From Cokeromyces recurvatus (Eukaryota; Mucoromycota; Mucoromycetes; Mucorales; Mucoraceae): a DNA stretch of 64,000 nt. The stretch spans positions 124,001-188,000 of the forward strand of contig NW_026251425.1 of NCBI RefSeq assembly GCF_025118155.1, written 5' to 3'. The translations under genes were made by a program, and so were the position numbers. The notes beneath the pieces were generated by a model. That model worked only from the letters and a program-made list of their open reading frames with translations. It was not told where the DNA came from and did not search any database. Positions 34,196-45,090 of this stretch are shown here, piece after piece (the first letter of the stretch is position 1; every line of letters begins with the position of its first letter).

Positions 34196-34815
34196 TTAAA
34201 AAGGTAGGGGACAAACATGCCAGGAACACTTTTATAAGCAGAAATAGTATTCTTATAGAATATTTAAAAGCCTATTCTCATACTATAGCACTCAGTCAAA
34301 GAATTTTAATCCTTCAAAAAGATAATTAAGCGACTTGTTGTGAGTTGACACTTGTATTCCAATCTTTTCTTTGTATTTATTCATTAGCAGATAGAGTGGA
34401 AAATACAATAGGAATCTTGTTTATCTTTCCCAAATAGACTTGATTCATGTGAAGTGATGATTTCCCTTCAATACAGCTTCGACATGAATTAGTCTGTAAC
34501 TTTGATATTGGATGATACTTATATAGTTGTTCTGTAGTATAACATAATATTATCTTTATAAACTATACAAACAAATATATGTATATCCTGCTTATTTTCT
34601 CTCACTCCCACTCTCACTCCCACTACTACTCTCACTCACTTCATCATCTTTACTACAAGATGTTAGAATATTTAATAATGAGTCGTTTAAACTAGTTTAC
34701 ACAATCACGATATTAACTACAACAGAAGCCACTACCTCCGTTATGATACTTGTCCAAAAAAAAAAACACGATTATCTTCGAAAGGACGATGAAACTCACT
34801 CCCGAGTAAACGCCA

Positions 34816-34816
34816 C

Positions 34817-34852
<36 letters not shown>

Positions 34853-34867
34853 GTGTGTGTGTGTGTA
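34816..34867. repeat. (ATA)n followed by (GT)n microsatellite
   Basis: About twelve ATA units run directly into a short GT repeat. Confidence 0.85.
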
Positions 34868-35431
34868 TGTGTAATCATGATGTGATAAATTTTTCTTTTT
34901 GTGAATTCTGTAATACAATGCTTATATTTTTAGCATAAACTTTTTCAAATTTTAAAGACCCGTTGTTTGCCATTTAAATGCATAACTTCTTCTTGTAAAT
35001 GACTTAGCCGTCTGTTTGAAGAACAAATACGCGTGTTTTTTTTTCTTAGAAAAAGTATAAATAAATATCTGTTTCTCGTCCCTTCTTTTAGACTGGCCAA
35101 ATTCAATAGTTTGGAACTAAATTTTGTTTAAAATAGTGAATATGCTGCAATAAAGATCGGCAAACAGATTAAATAAGGTAAGGTTTCTTCTTCTATATTA
35201 TGGAAAAAAAAAACGTCATGAGAAAAAATAAATAAAATAAGGCGCATGAAAGAAAACTATGCCATCAAAAAAAAAAAAAGGTAGTACACAAATACGGCCA
35301 AGCTACTTAATTTAGGCAAGAAAAAATTATGCAAAGATTTATTGAATAATATAAAAGAGATGCCAACATTTTAAATTGTAACTTTTTTTTTATATATATT
35401 ATTTACATACACACATTTATTTTTTTTTTAT

Positions 35432-35833
35432 ATGTTTTCTTCTCACTCTGCTCCTCGTGGTATTCTGTCTGTTACAGTAGTTGAAGCTCGTAACCTCAAG
35501 AAGGAAGACTTTGCTGGTCATAATGATGCTTACATTGAAATTTGGCTTGACAAGGATTATAAGCAACGTTCTGAAACGATCAAAAATACGGAAAACCCTG
35601 TTTGGAACCAAACATTTACTTTTAACATTGAAGAAGGATCATCTTTGCACAAGATTTACTTCAAGGTCCTTGATCAAGATATAGCTGATACAGATAAGAT
35701 TGGTGAGGGTCATTTGGATGTCTCACATGCCTTTAAGGGTCAAGCTATCGATACATGGTCCAAGTTACCTGCCAAGTTGGGTCTTACTAGTCATGGTGAA
35801 GTTCATTTTATAGTTCAATTCTCCCCTCAATAA
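35432..35833 (+). CDS. Single C2-domain protein
   Basis: A 133-residue protein that is almost entirely one C2 domain, a Ca2+-dependent phospholipid-binding fold. It has no intron. Landmarks are GILSVTVVEARNLKKEDFAG, the first calcium loop with acidic residues (DFAGHNDAYIEIWLD), the NPVWNQTFTF motif, and the second loop FKVLDQDIADTDKIGE with several Asp residues, so calcium binding is likely. Similar single-C2 proteins occur widely in Mucoromycota and basidiomycetes, with roles in membrane targeting that are poorly defined. Codon use looks somewhat more G/C-rich than its neighbours, which suggests good expression. Confidence 0.9.
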   Translation: MFSSHSAPRGILSVTVVEARNLKKEDFAGHNDAYIEIWLDKDYKQRSETIKNTENPVWNQTFTFNIEEGSSLHKIYFKVLDQDIADTDKIGEGHLDVSHAFKGQAIDTWSKLPAKLGLTSHGEVHFIVQFSPQ

Positions 35834-36005
35834 ATTGCACATGAAACTACTATTTTGGATGATATACCATATTTCTCTTAAATAATAATAATAATAAAAC
35901 GAGGCTTATTTTTCTTGTTATTTACTGATGAACATTTGTTTATTTTATTTCTCATAATATGAAACTCTATATGATTAAGACACAACACAGTATAGTATTC
36001 CTACT

Positions 36006-37384
36006 TTATATAGGAATAGCAGATCCATTAGAGGTACACATGTATCTTTGTTCGCGCCAAATAATCTCATTTCCTCCCATTGCAAATAAATAAATAGGTA
36101 AAGCCAATACTTCACGCAAAATCCAAGCCCTCATAAATTTCCATAAAGGTAATGATAAAGTAGAAGCGCTCGAAGTCATGACTAATGTACAATAAAGGAA
36201 ATAATCGTTTAAAAACCACCAAATCCAATGAAACATAAAAAAATAGCCAGGGGAAATTCCAAAGCATGTTTTCATAGCAAATGCGCCCATCCAACCACAT
36301 ACCACGCTTTCTGTAATCGGCTCAATCCACGTTGCCACTGTCACTGTATGTTTACGAATACGAACCCATCTCTCTCTCCGTCTTACATACTCCCTTAAAG
36401 ACATAGAGCCTAGCAGTTGTGTCGCTGTATCGCATGTCATGGCATGACGCAAATGTTGACTCCATAACTTTTCTCCAATATGATTATCTTCAGCCATATA
36501 CTGACCAAAGGGCTCAAGAGAGCCTAATTGAGAACGACGGTAGAGATTTGATTTACCCATCACACATGATGCAAGTCCAACAGCATTAATCGCTAGATAC
36601 ATTTTAGCGTGGTTTGTATTTAAAAAGATATGTTCAATCTCTGCTGCCAAGCTGGTAGGGTGAAGAGCAATAGGTAAATGATGAACGAGTCCAATATTCG
36701 TTTGCTTTAGTGCATCCACAGATCGACCCAAGGCATCTTTATCGATTTGCACATTTGAATCTAGGACCCAAATAATGTCATATTTAGCAAGCTTGTAAGA
36801 TTTAATAATATTGTTGATCTTTGGATTAATGCCCACCTTAAGATCTCCTAATAGTGTATACAAGTTTAAACATCTTTTCTCTTTTCCTTCCTCCCCTCCC
36901 TCCCCCCCCACTTTTATTATTATTTGTTTCCTATTGCTACCTATAATTAATTTACAATCAACATGAGAATGTATTTCCATTAACTTTTCTATAATGGGTA
37001 TAGCAGGATCTTCTGATGATGCAACAGAAAAAATTAATTCAAACTTGGGATAATTCTGTATAAATGATGATTGCAAGTTTCTTTCCAATTCCAAATCAAT
37101 TCCCTTTAGAGGTCGAATGATTGAAACTCCTTCTGCTTCCGTTGCTGATAATTTTGAAGACTTGGGCCTTGGTTTATGTCTATATCTTTTTTGTCTATTT
37201 CAAAAAAAAAAAAAAAAAAGAGTTATATTATGTAATAAAAAATACACTTTTTATAATACATCTATTTGTTTCGTTATTACCCAATATATTGACCAAGTAG
37301 ACTCAAACTAAACATAAAAACATACCAAACAAAGCATATATAGCTAATAAAGGTTAGTAACGATCCATTCGAATCTAGCCCCAT
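36006..37384 (-). CDS. Ceramide glucosyltransferase (GT21)
   Basis: Transfers glucose from UDP-glucose to ceramide, making glucosylceramide in Golgi/ER membranes. Three exons, 37281-37384, 36941-37194 and 36006-36847, close in phase to 399 residues. The N-terminal transmembrane helix (LLTFISYICFVWYVFMFSL) is followed by the GT21 motifs: VSIIRPLKGID, KVGINPKINN, the first Asp pair region DIIWVLDSNVQ, the acidic AEDNHIGEKLW and the RRRERW motif equivalent to (Q/R)xxRW. C-terminal hydrophobic helices complete the enzyme. Intron 2 (36848-36940) is 93 nt long and stop-free, so an unspliced reading would insert 31 residues between KLIIG and DLKVG where the family has none. Confidence 0.93.
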
Positions 37385-37590
37385 TATAAAACAAAAAGTC
37401 AAAAATAATAATAATAATAAAAAAAACAATAACAGCAAGGTACAGTTAGCCCTTAATAAAAAATCGAATGAAGAGCTGTCCAATAAAAATGAGCAAAAAA
37501 AAAAAAAAAAAAAGACTTGAAACAAACAAACAAACAAACAAACAAACAAACAATTATTGTTTCTTCTTTTTCTTTTTTTTTGACAACGAA

Positions 37591-38291
37591 ATGTCCTTTA
37601 GGAATCAAACAACGAATGAAGAATATGAGTTAATAAAAGGAGGAACTATCATTATGGGCCGACATAAGCATGGAATTGATTCACGTTTTGTGAGTGAAAA
37701 TCAACGTAAATAGTAAAAATTAAATCATGAACATCAATTAATTACCTTCTAATTCTGTAGTTGAAATTAATTATTTAGAAGATGGTCGATGCTTCGTAAA
37801 AATGGTAATAAAAAGACATGTACATTTACTTGATTTGAATTAAATTTAAAAATATTAACAAAAAAAAAAAAAAAAGCTTACAAACAAAATAGTTAAATTA
37901 AACAATGCAGCTTTACCTTTTCAAAAAGAAATTCAAATGAGCAATAATGATAAAATTATTTTTTCAATTGATGGAATTAAGGTAGAGTCTTATTAGAGAA
38001 TTAGAGATGCATATGAGATGACTAAAAAAAGTAGAATGTTAGAGAGGAAAAACATTAGAGTTTCATTTTACTTTACCAGAAACAGCAGAACCATTTATTC
38101 GACCTATTATGATCATAAACGATCAACATTATGAAAATGAAATTCAAGAAAACACAGATAGCTCAGATGCGAGCGATGCAAGTGACTATACTAGTAGTCA
38201 AGAAGAATTATCAAGTGATGAGAATGAAGATATTCAACCAAGTGACATTTCCAAAGAATCATCCTTAATTGGAGATTACGACTATGAATAA
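37591..38291 (+). CDS. Small FHA-like domain protein with acidic tail
   Basis: Four exons, 37591-37705, 37761-37804, 37877-37981 and 38061-38291, close in phase to 164 residues. Residues 14-88 look like a forkhead-associated (phospho-threonine binding) domain: GGTIIMGRHKHGID contains the GR turn, RFVSENQLEINYLEDGRCFV matches the SxxH-type recognition loop with Gln replacing His, and LNNAALPF then MSNNDKIIFSIDGIK close the sandwich. The tail is rich in Ser and Asp/Glu (SSDASDASDYTSSQEELSSD), with several casein-kinase-2-like sites. FHA proteins of this size occur in DNA-repair complexes, but no specific orthology is visible. Its stop is 18 bases from that of the convergent Mam33 gene. Confidence 0.7.
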
Positions 38292-38309
38292 TAATTTGTT
38301 TTTATTTAT

Positions 38310-38831
38310 TTAAGCAGATATAAATGTATTTACATCGTTTAACCAACTTTCATATTCCTTTTGTTCTTTATAATCTACATAATCTGGTAAAAAGGTCGCT
38401 AAAGCAGTGTTAATACCACGTTCTTCTAGATATTGACTAAATGTTGTTTGAATATCGTCATTCAATTCATCAAAATTAGGTCCCATGTAGGAATCCTTTT
38501 CTTCCAATTGATGCTCATTATGAAAGTCTGTTATATTTTTAATCTCATCTTTAAAGAAACGAGTAGAATTAATGTTTAAATAACCATCTTGTGCAACTGT
38601 ATGAAGCACTAAAGCCCCCCTGACTCCTTCTTTTTGGATCAAAATAGTGGCTCGAACAGGAAAAGCAGCATCTTCCAAATCTTGATCTACACTATCATCT
38701 TTCTTTTTTATTATTTTTTCACTGCCATCATCATCAACATCATCAGTTGTAATTTCTTTTTCTGTCTCGCTTGGTTTATTAATATCTGAAATAGAGAAAA
38801 TAACATTGATTCTATACCATTATTGTTTTTT

Positions 38832-38875
<44 letters not shown>

Positions 38876-39401
38876 AGGGAAATAGAAAGAACTTACTTTT
38901 CATTTCCAAAAGTACGTGATAAAATTACTTTATCATGACCTGGTCTATCATCAATCTACAAAGAAGGATGAAAAAAGGAAAATAAATTTTAATACCTCAC
39001 ACACATCTGTGACATTCAATTTACATGAAATAAGTTTGTATCTAAAAATTCTTTTATAAAAGCAGGTGGCTCATCTTTATCATCACTTTTTTCGAATTTC
39101 AATTCTTCTTCTAATAAATGAACAAGATCGGGATCCACTTGTAAAAAAAAAAAGTCAACATTTAGGTATTTGAACTTTAGAGATTAATGTTACCATCGCC
39201 ATTAGTTAAACGAGGACAACTAATACTAAATGGTCTTTGTTGATAGATAGATGGTATTGACAGTAAAGCAGTCCTTTTTAACAGAATAGACGTTGATAAA
39301 AGACGTTGTTGATGAATAAGAGGATAACAAAGACGAGAATGAGTTGACTTTAATAAAGATGGTAAGAAAGTAGAAGAGCGTTGAAAAAAGGGTCGAAACA
39401 T
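38310..39401 (-). CDS. Mitochondrial matrix protein of the Mam33/p32 (C1QBP) family
   Basis: Acidic trimeric matrix protein linked to mitochondrial translation and ribosome assembly. Four exons, 39194-39401, 39025-39137, 38897-38955 and 38310-38811, close in phase to 293 residues. The N-terminus is Arg, Ser and Leu-rich and lacks acids (MFRPFFQRSSTFLPSLLKS), a presequence. Family landmarks are VILSRTFGNEKINVIFSISD, the acidic insert with KEITTDDVDDD, and the C-terminal helices DDIQTTFSQYLEERGI then YVDYKEQKEYESWLNDV. The acceptor TATAG at 38812, not the stronger-looking TTTCAG downstream, is needed to keep frame and to recover INVIFSIS. The gene is convergent with the FHA-like gene. Confidence 0.9.
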
Positions 39402-40774
39402 ACTATGAAGAAAAGACTAGAAGGGAGGGTGGAAAAAAAAAAAGAAAAAATAAATAAAAATAAAAATACAGTGACTTCATAAAATTGCATAATACGATTT
39501 GGACAACAAAAAATATGATTGGAAGAAGAGAAGCAGATACAATAAATAATGTAAATAGGATTATTACTGTTGAGTAGTAACAGAAGGAAAGTCAGTTATG
39601 AAGATGATACGATTAAATAATAGCTAGTTGTTAATAGCACAAACCAGTAAATTAACTGAATAGAACATCCTATATTTAATAGAAAGAAAGAAAGAAAAAA
39701 GGGGGGGTGACTTTCTTATATTGTAGTATTCATATTTACTTGACTAATAATGTATACACGATAATAGTCTTTACAGTATAGCCACATCAAGTGGAATTGA
39801 ATTAATTATTATTGATCTGAAACTAAGATTCATTTCTCTGATTTTAGGGTTATCTTTTATTTCATTTAGAGAGTTTTTAACATGTAAGCCTTTGATACTT
39901 ATTCCTTAATCAGATTGATATGAAACTATTGATCCTCGGCATAGACCTCCTTTAATTTTAATAAATTCCTTGTTAAACAAAAGATGTAGCCTCTTTTTTT
40001 TTTTCTTTTTTTCTATTTTTTTTCCTTCTCCCCTCAAGTTATTGTTATCAAAATGGTATCAAGTAAAATATATGGACGATGGTATTTTACATTGTCTGTT
40101 TTAGTTATTAGACGTAAATAATACATAATGAATCCTTGTTTCTGAGTCTTATACATGTATAAAATAGTTTTTTTTCTCCGAAACTTTTAATCCTTCTTTT
40201 AAATGAGGAAGTTTTCCAGAAGAGATTAGAAAATACTGTCAAATCTATCTATGCTGGTTTATCTTTTTTTTCAACTTGTATAAGATTCAGTATGCATATA
40301 TTATAGTATGAAGGGAGAAATAGAATGGAACAGTTGGATATATAAAATTACTGTAATAAAATAAATTTTACTTGCTTGATGATATTACTTGACAATCTTT
40401 TACAATTCCGAATAAATAATAAGGAAAATATTTACCCGATTTTTTTATTTTTTTATTTATTTATTATAATCGATTAACATAATAGACTCAAAATAATAAA
40501 CACGCACTTTATGTATTTTAATTATTATTGATGTTAATAGAAGATTCTTATCAAAGTGAACAATTCTATTTCTTGTTAAAAATTAAATAAAAGCAGAATC
40601 ACGCTTACACGTATAAACTCGGAGTCTTCAATTCTAACTAATTAAGTTTTTTTTTTTTCTGAAATTATTTATTGTTCTGTCTTTTTTTTTTTTTTTTTTT
40701 TTTTTAATCTATTTTTCAATTGTTTTTTATTTCTTCTTTTTTTTTTTTCTTCCCTTCTTCCTTTCTTTAATAAG
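39402..40774. other. Divergent intergenic region
   Basis: About 1.4 kb between Mam33 and the oxysterol-binding protein gene. Mostly A/T-rich with T runs, the last of which form the pyrimidine-rich leader of the downstream gene. No gene seen. Confidence 0.5.
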
Positions 40775-42437
40775 ATGCCTCATAACACTTCAGATAATGA
40801 AAATAATGTAGAAGAGCTTGCTGAAGGCTCTCGTAGTATTATTTTAGCAATTGCTTCTCAACTTACAAAAGGCATGGATTTGGTAAAAATATAAATATAT
40901 AATTTTTTTTCTTTATTTATTTATTTCATGAGAAGAATCAGATAAGAATCGAGTTTTAACATACATAACAGCATAGGGTAACATTACCTACTTTTGTCCT
41001 TGAACCTAGAAGTATGTTGGAACGTATTACTGATTTTATGGCACATCCAGAATTCATTTTACCGTAAATAAAGCACACATATATGCACACACACACACAC
41101 ATATGTATACATGTATCTAATTCAAATATACATATAGTGTTCCTCATATTAATGACAATACTGAAAGATTTATTGCTGTTGTTAAATGGTTTTTATCTGG
41201 TTGGCATATTAAACCAAAAGTAAGGCTATTATCATTTTACATATTAATTTTTCAGCATTTTTTGATAACGTCTTTTTTTTTTTTTTTTTCTTTTTGCACA
41301 TACTTAATATGCTTTATTTTTAGGGTGTAAAAAAACCTTATAATCCAGTATTAGGTGAATTCTTTCGTTGTAAATACAAATATGAAGATGGAACAGATGC
41401 TTATTATATTGCTGAGCAAGTGTCTCATCATCCACCTGCTTCAGCTTATTTCTATTCATGCCCTCAACACAAGTTAATTATCACGGGTGATTTGAAACCA
41501 AAGTCTCGATTTTATGGTAATAGTGTAGCTTCTTTGATGCAGGGTACAATCAATTTTATTTTACCTGCAAGATATAATGAACGATATGAAATTACAATGC
41601 CTAATATGTATGCTCGTGGTATATTGTAAAGTATATATATTCTTTCCTATTTTATATAATTGTCTAATCGTTTTATTATGTAACAAGATTTGGTACAATG
41701 ACTTTAGAACTGGGTGATACTTCTGTAGTTAGATGCGTTTCAAGCGATCTTATTTGTGAAATGGATTTTCAGACAAAAGGCTTCTTTTCTGGTCAACCCA
41801 ACTCTGTCGTAGGTAAAATCAAAAAGGAATCTACACAAGAAGTTTTATATGAAATTACCGGTCAGTGGTCAGGTGAATTATTTATTAAAAAGTGCAATTC
41901 TACTTCAACAAAGAGTAGTAGTAGTAGTAGTACAATTAGTAATTTATGGGTAAAAAAAAAAGAAAGAAAAAGAAAAGATGTGTCATGAATAACTTTTTTT
42001 TTTTTTTTAATAGTCATTTCGAGGATCTTCAAATGATAAAAAGGAAAAAAAACCAGAGTTATTAGTTGATGTTACAAAGTATAACAAATATCCACTTCAA
42101 GTGCCTGAACAACAAGAAGAAAAGGAATCAAGAAGACTTTGGACCAAATTAACAGAAGGGATTTTAGAAAAGAATATGGATAAAGCTACAGATGAAAAGA
42201 CAAAGATAGAAGATAGAGAACGTGAATTAAGAAAGGAAAGAGAAGAAAAGAACATTATTTGGGAACATCGTTTCTTTGATCCTGATGGTGATGATTATAA
42301 ATTTAAATATATGGATAGGTAAAAAGAAAAAAAAAAAAAAGAAATACATTATAAAATTAACATTTCACCATTTATATAGATTAAATTATAATCAACCTGA
42401 AGAAGTTTGCAAAGTTTTGGATACTCTTTTTCAATAA
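40775..42437 (+). CDS. Oxysterol-binding protein homologue (Osh/Kes1 type)
   Basis: Lipid-transfer protein exchanging sterol or phosphatidylserine with PI4P at membrane contact sites. Seven exons, 40775-40882, 40972-41063, 41138-41219, 41324-41625, 41688-41949, 42014-42318 and 42380-42437, close in phase to 402 residues, the size of a lone ORD domain as in yeast Osh4. The lid and entry ([20 protein letters not shown]) and the KPYNPVLGE motif are present, and the family fingerprint EQVSHHPP lies at residues 125-132, whose His pair binds the PI4P headgroup. A charged helical region ([19 protein letters not shown]) and NYNQPEEVC end the protein. No PH or ankyrin domain precedes it. Exon 2 begins at CAT after ATAACAG. 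Confidence 0.93.
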
Positions 42438-42580
42438 ATTAGTGTTGTAAAGCTATAAGCATTTCCTCTCAATATACAAAATATATACAAATATATTTAT
42501 ATACATTTCATAAATCTACACAAGTTGATACATTTTCTTATTTTTCCTTTTTCATGTATTTATTGATTGTCTTCACATTA

Positions 42581-42625
<45 letters not shown>

Positions 42626-42772
42626 ATCTTTATAGAATTTTACGTCCAGACAAAATAAAAAAATAAACGCGAAACGTGGCTTGGGACATGCTCATTTTGA
42701 CATTGTTTCTCCTCCTTTTTTCTTTTTTTCTTTTCTTTTTAGTCTGTACCTTTGTGGATTTAGTTTGTAAAA
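42438..42772. other. Short tandem spacer
   Basis: Between the oxysterol-binding protein gene and prefoldin 6, same strand. Contains an A run of about 33 bases (42591-42623) and a T/C-rich leader before the next start codon. Confidence 0.5.
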
Positions 42773-43414
42773 ATGAGTAGTTTATCTGTCATTGAAGCTA
42801 AACTTGAAGCCGAATCAAAATCTTTCCAACAATTACAGAAAGGTATTGCAAAAGAAAAAAAAAAATCATTTTGGTTATTCGTTAGTGTATTAATTATTAT
42901 ATTAGAACTTACTCAAGTAATTGAGAATAGACAACGTTTAGAAGCACAACAACAAGAAAATGAACTTGTCAATACTGTAAATTAAAAAAAAAAAAAAAAA
43001 AAAAACTTCATCTTCATTTTCTTTTTACCAACATTGACTTCTTTTAAGGAATTCGAACATTTAGATGATGATAGCAACATCTACAAACTTATTGGGCCTG
43101 TTTTAGTGAAACAGGATAAAGCAGAAGCTGCTACCAATGTCAAGAACAGATTAAATTTAATTTCTAGTGAAATGTAAATTAAAATAGGCAAAACAAAAAA
43201 TAGTAATTAATTTATCCTTTTTTTTTTTTGTAGTAAACGTGTTGAAACACAATTAAATGAATTGACTAAAAAAACAGAAACAAAGAAACAAGAAGTAAAG
43301 GATACAACTATCGAAATATTTCTATTATTTATAAACTAATACTTTTTTTTTTTTCAATAGATTGCCCAATTACAAATGCAATATCAGCAATTAGTAGCAG
43401 CAGCAAAGAAATAA
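42773..43414 (+). CDS. Prefoldin subunit 6
   Basis: Beta-type subunit of the prefoldin hexamer that hands nascent actin and tubulin to the CCT chaperonin. Five exons, 42773-42842, 42906-42976, 43049-43173, 43234-43294 and 43361-43414, close in phase to 126 residues, the usual size. Highly conserved stretches are visible: LEAESKSFQQLQK, VIENRQRLEAQQQENELV, EFEHLDDDSNIYKLIGPVLV, KQDKAEA and IKRVETQLNEL. The middle two beta hairpins flanked by coiled-coil helices are evident from the heptad pattern. Its TAA stop (43412-43414) is separated by a single base from the stop codon of the convergent coilin-like gene, so the two transcripts must overlap at their 3' ends. Confidence 0.93.
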
Positions 43415-43415
43415 A

Positions 43416-45090
43416 TTATTTTTTTGACATATTTTTTACAGCCAAGATATCAGTAACATTAAATATAACAATAGGATCTTCTTCCTCTTCTTCTTCTTCT
43501 TCTTCAATATCCTCTTCATCATCATCATTTTTCTTTTGATTTATATCAAATTTACCACCTTTTGTAGAATCTCTTTTAAATCCTTTTTTATATTCAATTG
43601 TTATTGTTGATGGTAAATTGAGTTCTTTCAGTATAACTTGTTTCCAATCAGATATTTCAGGTGTATAATTGGCAGTCAATTCTAAAGTCTATATTATGTT
43701 GATTAGATACTACTATCTTTATTAGAATATCACATAGTTAGTTACCTTGATGGCTAGATGATCACCAATGGAGGGAACATTACTTTCAAAGTTAGCATCA
43801 GGATATTCATCATAATTAACAATGACAGGCTGTTCGTTCTCTATTACAGCTTCTTCCTCCTTTATAGTGTTTTTCTGGATTGTATTATCAATTTCATTAT
43901 CTTGTGTTGGCTCCTCTGCATAAAACAAAGTAGGTACTTTATTGACAGGATATTCATATGCTGAGAAATAACTACCCTTTGTATTACGATTCGAAGGCTG
44001 TGATTCAGCAAAAGTAACAAAAGCACGTCCATATAAATTATTATTATCCACATAACTTTGTTCTTGCAAGTCATTATATAATTCGTCATAATAATGTTGA
44101 CTATTTAGTTCTTCAAAATGGACATGCTTTGCCGAATTTTCTTGCTGTGCAGCCTTGCCCTTCTTTAAATGATTTTTCTTTTTATTTTTGTTTTTCTTTA
44201 AAAGAGAAACAGGTAAAGATGTTGATTGTTGTTCAACAGAAAGTGAAGTCACTTCTTTTGATTCTATATTTTGTGTTGACTGCTCTGGAACTAATATCTC
44301 CTTCTGCTGAGCTGGTTTATTTTGATTTTTTTCACGAAGTGCCTTCTTTAATAATTTGCGACGTAAATTACGTTTTTTTGTTTTTGTTGTTCCTTCAAAT
44401 GGTACGCTTGTTATTAGTTGGCTTTTATTTATATTATTTTCCAGTGTAATCTTTTGCTGGTTTATAACTTTTGTCTGCTTTTTTTCGACTATCTTGTTCT
44501 TCTTTTTCTTTTCTTTTCTCTTCTTTTTCTCTTCTTTTTCCTTCTTTTTCCCTTGTTTTTTCTCTTCTTTTTCCTTTTTTTTTCCTTGCTTTTCCTCTTC
44601 CTCTTCCTCTCCCTTTTCTTGCTTTTTCTCTTCTTTTCTCTTTTTCTTTTCTATCCTAGCCTTTTTAATATCTCTTTCATCATCTTTATCCATTTCTATT
44701 ATAGTAAAACTTTAGTTTCTTTTACTTCATTTACACAATAAAAAAAAATTACGTGTCTTTCTTTTCCTTTCTTTCGATTGTTTTACTGATTCAATTTTTA
44801 TACTAAAGAGAGAGAGAAAAAAAAAAGAAATCAATTACAAGTTCAACATTGCCATATTATCCTTACCTAATCAAATCACCATCGCGAACTAAATCCTTAA
44901 TTTTAAGTTGAGGTAAGAACGTAAAACCATCCATTGACAGAATTAAACTAGCTGCTTCATGATTCAATTTAAGATTTTTCACCATCATTTGTCTTAATTG
45001 ATGGATCGTTTGAGATTCTACTTTTGTAGGAATTGGGTACCAACATGTGTATTTGGGTAAAGGCGGAACGGTATTGATTTTAATACGCAT
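43416..45090 (-). CDS. Coilin-like protein (Cajal body scaffold)
   Basis: Four exons, 44867-45090, 44753-44802, 43746-44695 and 43416-43688, close in phase to 498 residues. The N-terminus resembles the ubiquitin-like self-association domain of coilin: MRIKINTVPP, then CWYPIPTKVESQTIHQLRQM, LSMDGFTFLP and LVRDGDLI. A long Lys/Glu-rich middle (KKKRKEEKKQ-type) follows. The C-terminus holds a split Tudor-like domain: PSIGDHLAIKTLELTANYTP, then SDWKQVILKEL, with a Glu/Asp-rich insertion before DPIVIFNVTDI. That N-terminal ubiquitin-like, basic linker, C-terminal Tudor order is diagnostic of coilin, which organises Cajal bodies and snRNP maturation. The 50-nt exon 2 is inferred from phase. It overlaps at its 3' side with prefoldin 6 transcription. 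Confidence 0.78.

Larger units (their letters stand above)
31855..35431. other. Longest gene-free region, with probable transposase relic
   Basis: About 3.6 kb between the divergently read Ecl1-like and C2-domain genes. Contains an A run near 32271-32296, a GAGA tract near 32990-33011, an (ATA)n repeat at 34816-34852 next to a (GT)n tract, and a probable transposase fragment near 34092-34195. No intact gene seen. Confidence 0.55.

Noticed and set aside
44356..44741. Overlapping Phe/Leu/Ser-rich frames on the plus strand
   Set aside because: They are the complement of the Lys/Glu-rich middle of the coilin-like protein.
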